From Pseudoneurospora amorphoporcata (lineage: Eukaryota; Ascomycota; Sordariomycetes; Sordariales; Sordariaceae), in assembly GCA_033297205.1 (NCBI GenBank), contig MU859145.1:1-64000 (forward strand): a DNA stretch of 64,000 bases. Direction: 5' to 3'. Shown here one piece after another: positions 21,452 through 32,457 of this stretch (positions within the stretch are counted from its first letter, which is position 1; each line of letters starts with the position of its first letter). The position numbers and the translations under genes were made by a program. The notes under the pieces were generated by a model. The model made no database searches. It worked only from the letters and a program-made list of their open reading frames with translations, and had not been told where the DNA came from.

Positions 21452-23131
21452 TCAAACAAGATATCTGAACCCAGCCTGTGGCTTCAAGTCCGCACCTTCG
21501 CTCTTCAATCCCTCCACTCTCGCCGTCTTGTCGGCCACATCGTCTGGCACCTCCCATGCACTTTCCTCTCCAAGCGCAAGCTTCTTGTTCTGGTTCACAA
21601 GCACCATGCGGATGATCCAGCAGCCGACAATCGTGACACCGAACATGGCAGTCACGATGCCGTAGCTCTTGCGGTAACCGTTCTCCTTGAGATTCCAGAC
21701 GTACGATCCCGCGACGTTGCCAAGCTGGCTGAAAGCGTTGATCATGGCAAGAGCGACAGCACGCTTGGCAGGCGGGCGGGGGAACGAGGAGCTGATCCAA
21801 GAGTAGAAGACGATGAAACCGGCGTAAGAGCCGGCTTGCAGGAAGAGCGCAACGTATCTCGCGGCCTTGTTGAGGGTGGCCATGCTGATGATGAATCCGA
21901 CAAGACCCATGCAGATGGGACCGACAATGTGACCGAACTTCTCTTGCTTGCGATCGGAGTGCCAGGCGTTGATGAGCGAGACGATACAGGCGAAGACCCA
22001 AGGAGGAGCACTGAGCAGAAGAGTGGGGACATATTTCAGGCCAAGAGTACCCGTGAGTGTAGGCTGTTAAGTTGTTAGCGATGAGCTGATTGAGACACAC
22101 AGAATATCATGATGAAAACTTACAAAGAAGGCGTTGAAGCTCAAACCGGTGGTGTAGGCAGTGAAGGTCAGCATCATGAGGTAAACCTTCCAGTCCTTGA
22201 CGACCATGATCAAGCCGTCAAAGATACCCATGTCAGCCGAGTCGCTATCGGCTTCACCAACATCTTCAGTCATGCGCAACTGGGCGACCAAGAGTTCCTC
22301 CTCGGTGAATCCGCGGCTGTTGGTCGGCAAGTCGGGAAGGACGAAGGCCGCGCAGAGGGCGACGAACATGGTGGCGGCACCTTCGATATAGAACAGCCAC
22401 CTCCAGGCCCTGTGACCCAGCACGCCGTCCATGTTGGACAAGACGCCAGCGCCGACGAGGGAAGAGAAAGCGTTCGAGATGAGGTTGCCGCAGAAGAGGA
22501 TGGCATTGCGCTTGGTCAGCTCACGGCGGGTGTACCACTTGCTGAGAATCAGGAGCGCTCCGGGCAGGAAGGCGGCTTCGACGAAACCCAGCAGGAAACG
22601 AATGGCAACCATGCCGCCAAAGCCCTTGACCATACCGGTCAATGTCGAGATCAGACCCCAGATCAACATGACTGCCGAGATATAAAGCGATGGTCGCGGG
22701 ATTCGGTTAATGAACATGTTGGACGGGACCTGCATGAGAATGTATCCTACGTAAAGGATGGAGAGACATGTCGCATATTGGGTGTTGCTCAGTTTGAGAT
22801 CCTCTTGAAGACCCTTGAGACGGGCGGCACCAATATTGTTTCGGTCGAGGTAGTTCCTACCAGGTTGTGAGTATGGGTCACCGGATTTGATGATCACTGG
22901 ACGGAGGTGAGCTACTCACAAGATGTAGATGAGAACGAAGTAGGAGCACCGAGCATCAAGCTTGCGAAGGAGCGACTTTTCGATGCGAACGCGCTCCTCG
23001 GGAGCCATAGCGCGGACATTGAGGTTGCCAATGGTTGACTGCTCATTTTGTGTGTAGTGCTCGGTTGATTCGACCGCCGCTTTCTCGATCCCCGAGAGAG
23101 AATCACGGCCCTCGTGCTTTAGGCTGGCCAT
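21452..23131 (-). CDS. MFS permease, anion:cation symporter (Dal5/allantoate-type), 518 aa
   Basis: Exons 23131-22920, 22856-22124 and 22063-21452; 1557 nt in frame. The N-terminal cytosolic tail runs to about residue 60 and is followed by KLDARCSYFVLIYILNYLDRNNIGAARL, joined across intron 1, which is characteristic of the Dal5/pantothenate/nicotinate-type (ACS) family. Twelve membrane segments are apparent, with the conserved GFVEAAFLPGALLILSKWYTRRE and RAWRWLFYIEGA blocks and a long central loop rich in Asp/Glu. The C-terminal tail is Lys/Glu-rich. Family members import organic anions such as allantoate, vitamins or dipeptides across the plasma membrane; the actual substrate is not predictable here. 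All introns are 60-63 nt. Confidence 0.9.
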
Positions 23132-25088
23132 GCTGTGGGTGTCTTGAGTTGATGTGGACAGGCAGGATGACACAGAAACACCACGGACCCAGACCAAACA
23201 AAGCAGGAGCAGGATGAGGAGAAAGGATTGTAGGGATGGGATGGCAGTCGAGGCGTCGCATTATGTAGGGTCGGATGGTTACCCGATCCAACATGAGTAT
23301 GTCGGGCATCCCAGCCATCTTTACACGAAGGCCTTGATGACGTTCCACTTTCTTCTACCCCATCATTTCTCCCCCAATGTTTTCCCCCATATCTTCCCCT
23401 CAAAATCACCCCCATACGAGTCCACAGACCGCCGGTTCGTGGGTTGTTCCCCGCATCCCAAGGAACTGCAACGTTAAAGTCTAGGATGGCCGGTGGAACC
23501 TGGCGAGGTTCGATGCCCTGCAAGTCTCGCACACAAGTTCCATTCCCCAACCTTTTCGAGAGACGAGCAGAGATTTCCAGAGACTTTTCCTGTCAATTGT
23601 ACACATGTGGTATAGGTACCAGAAGGTGGCCAACCACTCGTGGCCAGAACACGACATGACCTGTCGAGTGTCGAGTCCAGACGAACGCTTTTCACTCGCG
23701 AATAGCCTCAAGATATGATGTAATTGAGGTTCATCCAGTCTTCACTGGGGAAAATATTCTGGGCGAGACCAATAAAAAGTCAAGACGGGACGGGAACGCC
23801 TCTTTGACAGCGCCGAGAGCGCCCCTGACGGCGACCACAAGTTGACAAGCAGGACAAGCTGCACTAACAATCAACCAAACCCTTCTAGCCCGCTTTCTTT
23901 TCGGCGGCTTGGCAGCGACCTGCATGTGCGGACATGGATGGCGGGATGGATGGCCCCACACGGCATTCCATCTGCTTTGGGACATGGAAGAGCGCGAACT
24001 TTGGAAAAAAAACTTGGACGGCAGGCAGCGACTTGACGCTGTCGGTGCCGCTTGCCCGACAACATTCTAGGTCCTGAATCCAGATGGTTGACAGCTTCCA
24101 CTTCTGGCCATCAGTTTCCCTCCACGGCAACCACTAATTTCCCTGCGCCAGAAAATCCTGACCAGGTCTCGACTCTTCAACCGACCAGGCATGTCCAACG
24201 GGTATGTAGCGCGGCATTTACACGTGTACATCTCTTCCCGTTTTCTCTTCGACACTCGCTTCCATCTTCTCTCTGCCGTTCTCTACCGTCGGAGAAGCTC
24301 TCGGCATCGCGTGGTGTTTGCTTGATAACGTGGCAGTCACCGTTGCAGTCCCTCCATGCGCGCAAGCAAAATCGGGTGTTCTTCCAAAATTCCCCACTTC
24401 AACTTACGGTGCACACTTTGCTGTAGGTACCGGCTCCATGCATACGGCAAACCGACATGACATCCTGGGAGGCAGCAGCACGGGCGGTGCCGGTTGACGT
24501 CCCACATCCCCGGAGCCTCAAGCTTGGCTTCCCGTCAGACAACAACAAACACCTACCTCAGCACTTCACGATCTTTGCATGCCCCAAAAACCCCGTCTGC
24601 TACCCACGAGGAACGTTTAACTCAGTATCCTCCGCAAAACTCAAATTATAGTCGCATGGCCTAGTGCACAGATAAAGTTGCATACACGACCTGGATCACA
24701 CTTCAACGTTAGGGGAGCCGGTTCCTGATGATCCCCTTTGACTGCTACCGTATGAGGTGATCACTTGCCTCTTCATGCTCATAAACATAACAAAATCCGT
24801 CTCTAGCCGCAAGTTAGGCCATGTTGGCTGCACGGGAAGTCGACTTTGAATAGTGTTATCCCCCGACTTGGTCGGGCACATCAAACAAGCTCCCCTCGGT
24901 CCGGTCCGGGACTCACGACTCACCGCCTGTAAACACCATCGCCATGAAGCCGACAGACACTCCGTGCTTGGCCATCCGAAACATCCACATCCCGGGGGTT
25001 GAGGAAGAGAGAAAGGAAAAAAGGAGACAGAGAGAGAGACAGAGAAAAAGGCTCACCATTCATAGTCTAGGTATCACTTACACCGTCC

Positions 25089-25124
25089 ACCGCTCTACGG
25101 GTACGCACCGCTCTACGGGTACGG
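25089..25124 (+). repeat. Two tandem copies of an 18-bp unit
   Basis: ACCGCTCTACGGGTACGC is followed directly by the same 18-mer with a single final-base difference. It lies about 40 bp left of the MITE-like arm. Confidence 0.9.
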
Positions 25125-25164
25125 ACTGGTCTCGGAACTCACCAAAACCTCGGGCCGGCACACA

Positions 25165-25402
25165 AGACCTACCGCTTTTTTTCAGTCGATTTGGATACCC
25201 CCAGAAATGGTATAGCGGGCCGCCATAAGGTACCTTATTTAGGCATATAAGCGAGTGCCAGCCAGCTGGTTTACCCATGCCAGCCCCGCCAGCCGACTGT
25301 AGGTGACCTATGCCAGCCGTGCTCCCCGTGGAAAAGTGGGCAGTTACTATACTACAGCTGGTTAGAAGGAATCCAAATCGACTGAAAAAAGGCGGTAGAC
25401 CT
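25165..25402. mobile_element. MITE-like element with 32-bp terminal inverted repeats
   Basis: The 32-bp arms at 25165-25196 and 25371-25402 are inverted copies with 29 of 32 matching bases, sharing the core TTTTTTCAGTCGATTTGGAT. The total length is 238 bp with no coding capacity, as expected of a miniature inverted-repeat element moved by a transposase elsewhere. The interior contains several GCCAGCC motifs. I do not see a convincing target-site duplication at the flanks (ACACA on the left, GGTCC on the right), so the exact ends may be slightly different, or it may be a cruciform-forming intergenic palindrome. Confidence 0.5.
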
Positions 25403-26509
25403 GGTCCTGTCAGTTCTGAATGTTTGTCGTCTGTCAAAATCTCAGAGACCAAGGCGAGAAGTGCTGGCAAAGTTTGACCTAAATCGGCAATTTTTCTCTT
25501 AAATTACTCCACAGTGGGACGCAGGTTGGGACGTCGTGGACGTCGTCGTCGACAACCACCCCCGGAATATCCAGCACTTGCTTTTACGTTACGTGGGGGC
25601 CATGTGGAGTCTTCTATGGAGAATTTCGCCCCTGTTTACCCCAATCCCCAGTTCCCCATGGAGTCCGTGGAGTCCGTGGGGGTTGCGGATGACAATTTTG
25701 TATCCACCTCCCCCGACTCACTCCACCACTGACCACCACTGACCACCACCACTACGCTTCACATCACATCTCCACTAACCAGCTACAGTAACATCCCCCG
25801 GAAACGACCCCCAGGCAACAAAAAAGCCTGGAACATGACTACTGGAACTGCCCAGTGACAAGTCAGGGCCCGATGAAATTCTGTAACGTCAAGTGACTTG
25901 ATGGGCCGATGGAGCCCATCTTGTTGGGTTAGGTCGGACCGGGTCCAGGTCCGAATTGGCTCTCTCCATCACACCGGTTCACTGTTCGCTTTCGAAAGCC
26001 GATCTCACCCGTTATCGCCGACCGCGAGATGGCTCTTCACACTCATAGAAGTAAGCGTTTGTAGTGAGTTGCACGAAGCTGGCGATGCCTTCCCCGCTGG
26101 ACAATGACAAAAGAAGCTGAGACCTTTCAGTGACAGGTGATGGGCGCAAAAGCTCAACCGTTTTGTCATTGAAGAGACAGCAAATGCTTTGTGGATGTGA
26201 ATGAACAGAGCCTGACACCCACGCGTTTTTTTTGTTTTTTCTGCACCCCTTCCGCTTTGTTTACATGCAAGTTTTCCGTTAGTTCAGAGGCTGGTGGAGC
26301 GGACGATATCTTGGGAGTTGGGACTTGGTTTGCCTAGGGCAACTTTTCGCTGCCTACGCTCTCGACAATTTTTCTTTTTTTTTTTTTCTCAATTTTTTCC
26401 TTAAGAGATGTTAAACAAGAGAAAGGAAACCCGCCAAGTTCAAAACCTCACTGTTCATCTTCTCTTGCAAGGTTGACAGCTTCACAACAGAGAAAAGCGG
26501 AAAAATCGG

Positions 26510-26615
26510 GAGTGGCCTCACTCTAGTCCGGGATACCATATGAACCCGGCCATGTCTCCCGAGTCACTTGTTTCAAAAAGTCCATCAGCGTGGTCCCCCA
26601 TGCTCTTCAGCTTCA
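26510..26615 (+). repeat. Duplicated segment, left copy
   Basis: 106-bp segment that aligns with 26956-27061. Shared blocks include GAGTGGCCTCACTCT, GGGATACCATAT, TCCATCAG and GTGGTCCCCCAT...CTTCAGCTTCA. Differences from the right copy are mainly transitions plus two small gaps. Confidence 0.55.
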
Positions 26616-26955
26616 CATATCATACTTCACCGCCGTTTGGTTTTGTACTCTTGAGTTGTTCATCTCCAGCTCCACCCACTGTCAACCCTTGGATTTTCTG
26701 TTTTTCCTCGCTGGATCATCTTTTCCCTTATTTCTATTTCTTATTTATCATCATGCATCACTCCTCAGCAATATCCATGACTGACTCCAATTCAGCAATT
26801 GTCACTCTGTTCTTATTTGCTGTACGTTGAGCCGCGATGATATCTGCGTCGAAATGAAAAACTACTTCTCGTGACCTTTTTAGGGAGATTGATTGAGATC
26901 ATAGCTACGGTACGTACCTGGTTGATGGACATGGAAAGCAGTGAGAATCCCCATC

Positions 26956-27061
26956 GAGTGGCTTCACTCTGGGATATCACATCAAGTCAACCGTGTTGCT
27001 GGAACCACCCATCCTCCTCAAATCCATCAGTGAGTGTGGTCCCCTATTTTCTTCAACTTCA
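26956..27061 (+). repeat. Duplicated segment, right copy (more T-rich)
   Basis: 106-bp counterpart of 26510-26615. Where they differ, this copy more often has T against C or A against G, the direction that repeat-induced point mutation would give. A fragment resembling the next part (CTTCACCGCCG) recurs near 27327. Confidence 0.55.
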
Positions 27062-28574
27062 TGGTGAGGGTGTCAGCAACGACGATTCGGTGGCCTTTGA
27101 GAACCAGACTACCTACCAGAGGGTAAGTTCATTGTTGATCAATCCATGATGACCGGAAGAAGAACAAGCCCTCTGCCTCAGGAGACCTCTCTAAATCCCC
27201 GCTCTGTTTGTAACTTATTGCAGCGCTCCTGCTATGTCCGACGCCAGGCTCTTCCAAGTGTCGGGCGACAGCTTTCCTTCGAAAAGGGGCGAATGGCTGA
27301 CTCCTTACATCCACATCCCACGCTTCACCGCCGCTTCGGAGCGATGTTTCACACTCTGTTAACTCTCCGCCTTCTGCTTTACTCACCGTTGGACCTGAGC
27401 AGCATCCTTTCATGGTTCCTTTGTCAAATGTTCTCTTTCTACATGGGACCAGCGGTCCCCACCACAGAGGCAGAGGAGGGCAGCAATGGGAATTTTTTTT
27501 CGATCTATCTACTTACCTTTAGCTGGGGCGCGAGAGAGCCCTAGGCACTCATATATGGCACCGCGGGTAAGCATAAGAAAGTAAACATGTTGGGAGGCTA
27601 ACGCTACCTCGACGGTGGACCGCTCGAGGCCGATCCGCTCGACAGTTGGGTCTCTGGCTGGGAGGAAGCTCAAGGGTGGCAGCCGTCGGGGATTTCTCAT
27701 CGCTGGCCTCGGAATTAGCCCGATTCCTTCCCTGGCCCGGACTACTGGGGCTGCTTCTACACACGCATGCTCCACTCCAGGGTGTTGTTGCTGCACAAAT
27801 GTACTACTACTGCAGTCACAGACTTGACTGTGTTGATGACGAGGAGCAAGAGCCTTCAGTTACTGCTCAGAAATTATCTTCCACTATGAGAACGGCGGCT
27901 CGAGGGTGCTGGGGGAGGTTCGACTGGTCCATGGTGACAATCCCAGTACGGCGGGCGATATGATCGCCATGCACATGCTAATATGTCTGGAAGAATACTA
28001 TGAGGAAGATGGGTCCTCTTCCCGCGACGGGCAGAGAATGCACTTCTTGACAGAGGCCAATCTGATCGAGAATGCCGGGCGAACATCCTGTCAACAACGT
28101 GAAGTCCTCCTTCCTCGAACGATGTCCTCGATTCCCAACGACAGACGACCCCACCCATAAATGCTATCTTCTGGAAGGAACCATCGACTGGTGGTTTACT
28201 GTAGGCGGAAAGTTTCAAGTGAAAATACTGGCGCCGGGTGAAGAGTAGTAGCCTAGCCACACCATGAGGATCCACAAGAACAAAAGGAGTCATAAGGTGA
28301 GGTGCTAGGTGCGGGAGGAGGAGCCAGAAACACCAGAGAATCAAATGGTTGCAGGTGCCAACTAAGCTGCTTTTCAAACAAACGTGGGGGCAAAAGGAAG
28401 GGGACCGACAATATCCAACAAGTCTGGTTGATGAACCACACAAGCTGGAACTGAGCAATTCTATATCATAGAAAACATCAACATAGTACTGTGACTGCGG
28501 ACGAGATCCGTGTTCATGGGTATATTCGTCCAACTCTGACTTTTGCCACAAAAAAAGTATTAGATGGTATCGCA

Positions 28575-31375
28575 TCACTTCTGCTTCTGCTTCTGCTTCT
28601 CCCCCGCCGTCCTGATACCCTCCGCCTGCGTCTCAATGACCTTCCACCCATCCGCATTACCCTCACCCTTTGCGGCACTCACATACGCCTCGTCGCTCCG
28701 ATCACACAACACCCTTAGATCCTCCTCACTCAGAATCTCCTTGTCGCCGCTGAACTTGTACACCTGCCCGTCTTTCAGGAGCAGCGCCCGCAGCGTCTCC
28801 CGATCGAGGTCCTCCTCGCGCATGTCGAGCTTCTGGCCCATGGTCCTGAACCCGCCCTTCTTGATGACCAGCTTCTCGAGGCGGCGCTTGGCGTCTGCGC
28901 TCATGAGCAGTTCTTCTTCTACCGTCCCCTTGGTGGCCAGCCGGTAGACCACCACGGGCCGCGTCTGGCCGATGCGGTGGCACCGGTCCTGCGCCTGCAG
29001 GTCCTGCTGGGGGTTCCAGTCGCTGTCAAAGAGGATGACTGTGTCAGCGCTGGCGAGGTTGATGCCCTGCCCGCCGGCGCGGGTGGACAGCAAGAAGATC
29101 TTCACGTCCGGATCCATGTTGAACTGCTCAATCTGCGCGCGCCGGTCGTCCTGGGCGACGCCACCGTCGATGCGGCAGACGTCCCAGGAGCGCAGCTCGC
29201 GGCAGTAGTCCTCGAGGATGTCGAGCTGGGTCTTGAACTGCGAGAAGATGAGGACCTTGTGCCCTCGCTCGAAGAGGGCGGGTAGGAGCCGGTCCAGCAA
29301 GAGCATCTTGCCGGAGGCGGTGACGATGCTCTCGTCGATGGGCTGGTCCGAGTTGGACCAGGGGTTGTAGAAGTTGTGGGGACTGTTGCAGACGAGGCGG
29401 AGCTGCAGGAGCGGGTTTCCGAGCTTCTTGTTGGAGATTTCCTTCTTGGCTAGGTCGAGGGTCTGGGCGCGCTCGATTTCCTCGGCGTCGAGAATGGCCC
29501 CGATGTCTTGCACATCATCCTCCACGATCTCCTTGGCCAGCTTCTCTTCAAACTCTTCGTCATCGAGCTGCTCCTCGTCGGAGTCTGCCTCTTTGTATGA
29601 CTTCCTACCTCGCCGAGGCCGGCCACGGGTGCTGACGGGTGTGGAGTGCCCGCTTGCCTTTGTGCTTTTTGGAGCTGGGGTTTCCACAACAGGTGCAGCC
29701 TTTCTCTTCGTGCCTGCCCGAGTAGCCTTCACGGGAGTGGTCTCTTCCGCAGAAGGTTCCGGCTCAGGAAGGGCGTTCTTGCGCGGACGCCCACGTGTCC
29801 GTTTACCCATCATCATTGCAAAAGCATTCTTGGCCAGCGGGCTTGACTCCTCATCCTTGAGGGTGAGTGCGCTGGTCTTGGTCGTGAAGCTGCCGGATTG
29901 GCTGATAGTATCGGGCTCCATCTTTACGCTGTTCGCCTTGGAAGAGCGAGGGTTACTTCTTCGCGACGATATACCGCTGGTTGTAGCTCCATTTAGGCGC
30001 TCGACTACTTTACCCTCCAGGTATGACCGGGTATCAATATTTTTGTCGTTAATGACATTGTACAGATCGGTCTGCTCCTTTGTCATTGGTGCGTACAGGA
30101 CGTATTCACGCTTCTTGGGTAGGTATTTTGCAACGTCGGACTTTACTCGCCGCAAGAGTAACGGCTGGAGGACAACGTGCATCTTCTTGACAAGCTCCTG
30201 CTTGGTCTTGTCGGCAATGAACTCCTCGGTTCCTTCCTCATCTTCAAGATCGCTAAAGTCGAACCAACTTTCGAAGGCCTCCCAATCTCTAAAGATCTTT
30301 GGTAAGAGGAAGTTTAGAAGGGACCAGAGCTCCTTCAGATTATTCTGCAGCGGAGTGCCGGTGATGAGGAGACGAGTGGCTGACGTGAACGTCTTGAGTT
30401 CTCTAAACAGTTTGGAATCAAAGTTCTTCATTCGGTGGCCCTCGTCGATGATGATAAACTCCCAGTTGATCCTGGATAGGTTGGCACGGTCCTTGAGGAC
30501 CATCTCGTAGGTTGTGCAGACAACCGGGAACTTTTCGGTCGGTCTGCCGCCGTGGAGATGGCGCATGATGTTGGTCTTGAAGATGTTCTGGCGCTGTTGA
30601 GGGGTGCCGTGATACATGATAACCGGGATGGAGGGTACCCAGCGGTGGAATTCGTCAAGCCAGTTGGATAAGGTGCTGAGAGGAGCAACGATAAGGTGAG
30701 GACCCAAGTAGTTCTCTTGCTCACGGAGGAGCGCTATTAGGGAAATTGTCTGAATGGTTTTGCCTGGATTGTTGTAGATGCAGCCGTTAGCCCAGATCAA
30801 AGCCAAGTTGGAAAATACCGGACACTCAACATACCCAAGCCCATTTCGTCAGCCAGAATTCCAGACATGCCCTGAACGCAAATCTCATACATCCATGTCA
30901 ATCCCTCCAATTGGTAGTCTCTCATGGTACCGCCGACAACGCACTTGGGTTGCTTTGCCATGGTCAGGTCATGTTCACCAAGAGTCTTTCCATCCAGGCC
31001 AGTGCCCACTCGACCAAGGACCTTTGTCTTGTTAGTCAGGATGCTGCTGAAAGCTGCACTCTGAGCAAGAAGCTGGTCGAGATCCTTTGCCTTTGCATCA
31101 CGCTCTTCTTTGCTCAGGACCCTTTTCTTCCACTTCTTTTTGCGCTTTTCCTCTGCCTTTTCGTTTTCTACGCGAGCCTTGTCCTCTTCTTCGGCCAGCC
31201 TTTGCTCGGCGCGCAACTTTGTATAGCTCATCTTTGAGTCGTCCACCTTCTCTTGTTGTTCAGCTAGTGGCTCTTCAGGTGGAGGAGACGAAGGGGCGCT
31301 AGTGGGCAGTCGGGACGGAGCGCCCGAGCTACCAGAGCCGCGTTCGGACGACGCTGATGAAGATGTCGGCGGCAT
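28575..31375 (-). CDS. mus-30: SNF2-family remodeler of the LSH/DDM1 (MUS-30) type, 909 aa
   Basis: Exons 31375-30835 and 30763-28575 (71-nt intron splitting the first codon of the GKT motif), 2730 nt in frame. The N-terminus is disordered, followed by a Lys/Glu coiled-coil (about 50-100) and then GGTMRDYQLEGLTWMYE. The helicase core is complete: DEMGLGKT (about 176-183), the DEGH box IIIDEGHRMKN (287-290), LITGTPLQNNLKELWSLLNF, and in lobe 2 STRAGGQGINLASADTV and QAQDRCHRIGQ (about 770). The DEGH variant and the EFI/DLEDEEG insert point to the HELLS/LSH-DDM1-Irc5 group. The lobe linker (about 500-565) carries two AT-hook-like motifs, RGRPRK and RGRPRRGRK. In Neurospora the LSH homolog MUS-30 is needed for genome stability but not DNA methylation (established knowledge). 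The nuclear ATP-dependent role is inferred. Confidence 0.92.
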
Positions 31376-32457
31376 GGTTCAAGGTTGTTTGTCGGGCGTA
31401 TACCTTGATGGCTGAGCGGGTTTTCTGCTGACTTGACAATGGTCGAGATCCGTGGATATAATCATAAAATAAGTAAAAAAAGGCTTCAAATCCAGCAAAA
31501 CCGGAGGGAAAGAAACAGGAACTTTTGTGCACACTGAGAAAAAGCAAAAAAAAGAAAAAAAAAAGAAAAAGTTCCCAAAAGTCTTTGTTATGGTTGGTTC
31601 TTCGCCACACACAAAGGAACAAACGGAAGGGAGATCAAGAGCGTCGAGGAATGAAGTAAGGGATTGGGCAAATGCCGAAACATACGACGGAGTCAGAGAA
31701 GAACCACCATCGCCATATAACGGAAATCGCACGGGAAATTGCGAGTTTGGGAGGGCAATTGGCGATGGGAATTGGGGCCGAGGCGGATTGATTTGTCAAT
31801 TCAGAAAATGCGGCGATCTACGCGATTGCATTTGGATAAAGGCATCGCGACGCGACACTGGTAGCACAGGCTGCCACGACGTCACGAGGTCCGGACAGCC
31901 ATGGGCGCACGAGCCATCGAGTCGCGCTAGCGATACTACGAATATGATGAAGTGCAGTGATTCCAAGAAATAGCTGTTAAGAACAACCAAGTTACCCAAA
32001 AAAATGAATTTCGGGAACTAAAGTCCAATGCACCATGTTGGTAGTGTATAGTCTAGAGCCATAATGGGGATCAAGCCTGCGATACATCAGACTTGCCAGA
32101 TGTGATGCTATGTACTGTACTGTACCTATGCACTTTTGGCATAAGCGTTTAAGACTTGTTAGGATCTTGCCTGAAGCTTGCCACAGCACGGACCTCCATG
32201 TCGCAGAGCTGCCCCTCGTCCCGTCCGATTTGACTCAGGAACTTCCATATCGAAAGTGGCATGCCCCGCCCGCAATTGGGAATTTGAGACCCAAAATTAT
32301 TTGTCCAGACATACAAAGACTGTAACAAACACTCCAATACCGGGAGTCAACGTCCTTCAAGCTGTTCCCCCTCCGTTTCGCCCGTCCCGCTCTCCGCAGC
32401 GTCTTTTCGCGACAGTTCGTCTCGCCGACTTCCATCTCGCTGTCCAACTCGCGCATC
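31376..32457. promoter_or_regulatory. Divergent promoter region, remodeler / tRNA-binding cofactor
   Basis: About 1.1 kb between two divergent start codons. Near 31537-31571 there is a strong purine run (A with single Gs), which on the remodeler strand is a pyrimidine tract about 165-195 nt before its ATG, as is common near fungal transcription starts. Pyrimidine-rich sequence also precedes the ATG at 32458. No gene seen inside. Confidence 0.5.

Larger units (their letters stand above)
23132..28574. other. Gene-poor stretch (5.4 kb) with repeats
   Basis: Runs from the permease promoter to the remodeler stop codon. No domain-bearing frame is seen. It contains a short direct repeat (25089-25124), a MITE-like inverted repeat (25165-25402), Gly/Asp-like trinucleotide runs near 25520-25550, T tracts near 26222 and 26370, and a diverged duplicated segment (26510-26615 and 26956-27061). 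A 234-codon minus frame at 27874-28578 and a plus frame at 27906-28160 look too irregular to call. Confidence 0.45.

Noticed and set aside
27874..28578. 234-codon minus frame overlapping the remodeler stop codon
   Set aside because: Irregular composition rich in Ser, Arg, His, Trp and Cys, no domain; probably chance frame in the 3' region.
29374..30510. 378-codon plus frame antisense to the SNF2 remodeler
   Set aside because: Antisense shadow; composition dominated by Ser, Arg and Leu, no domain.
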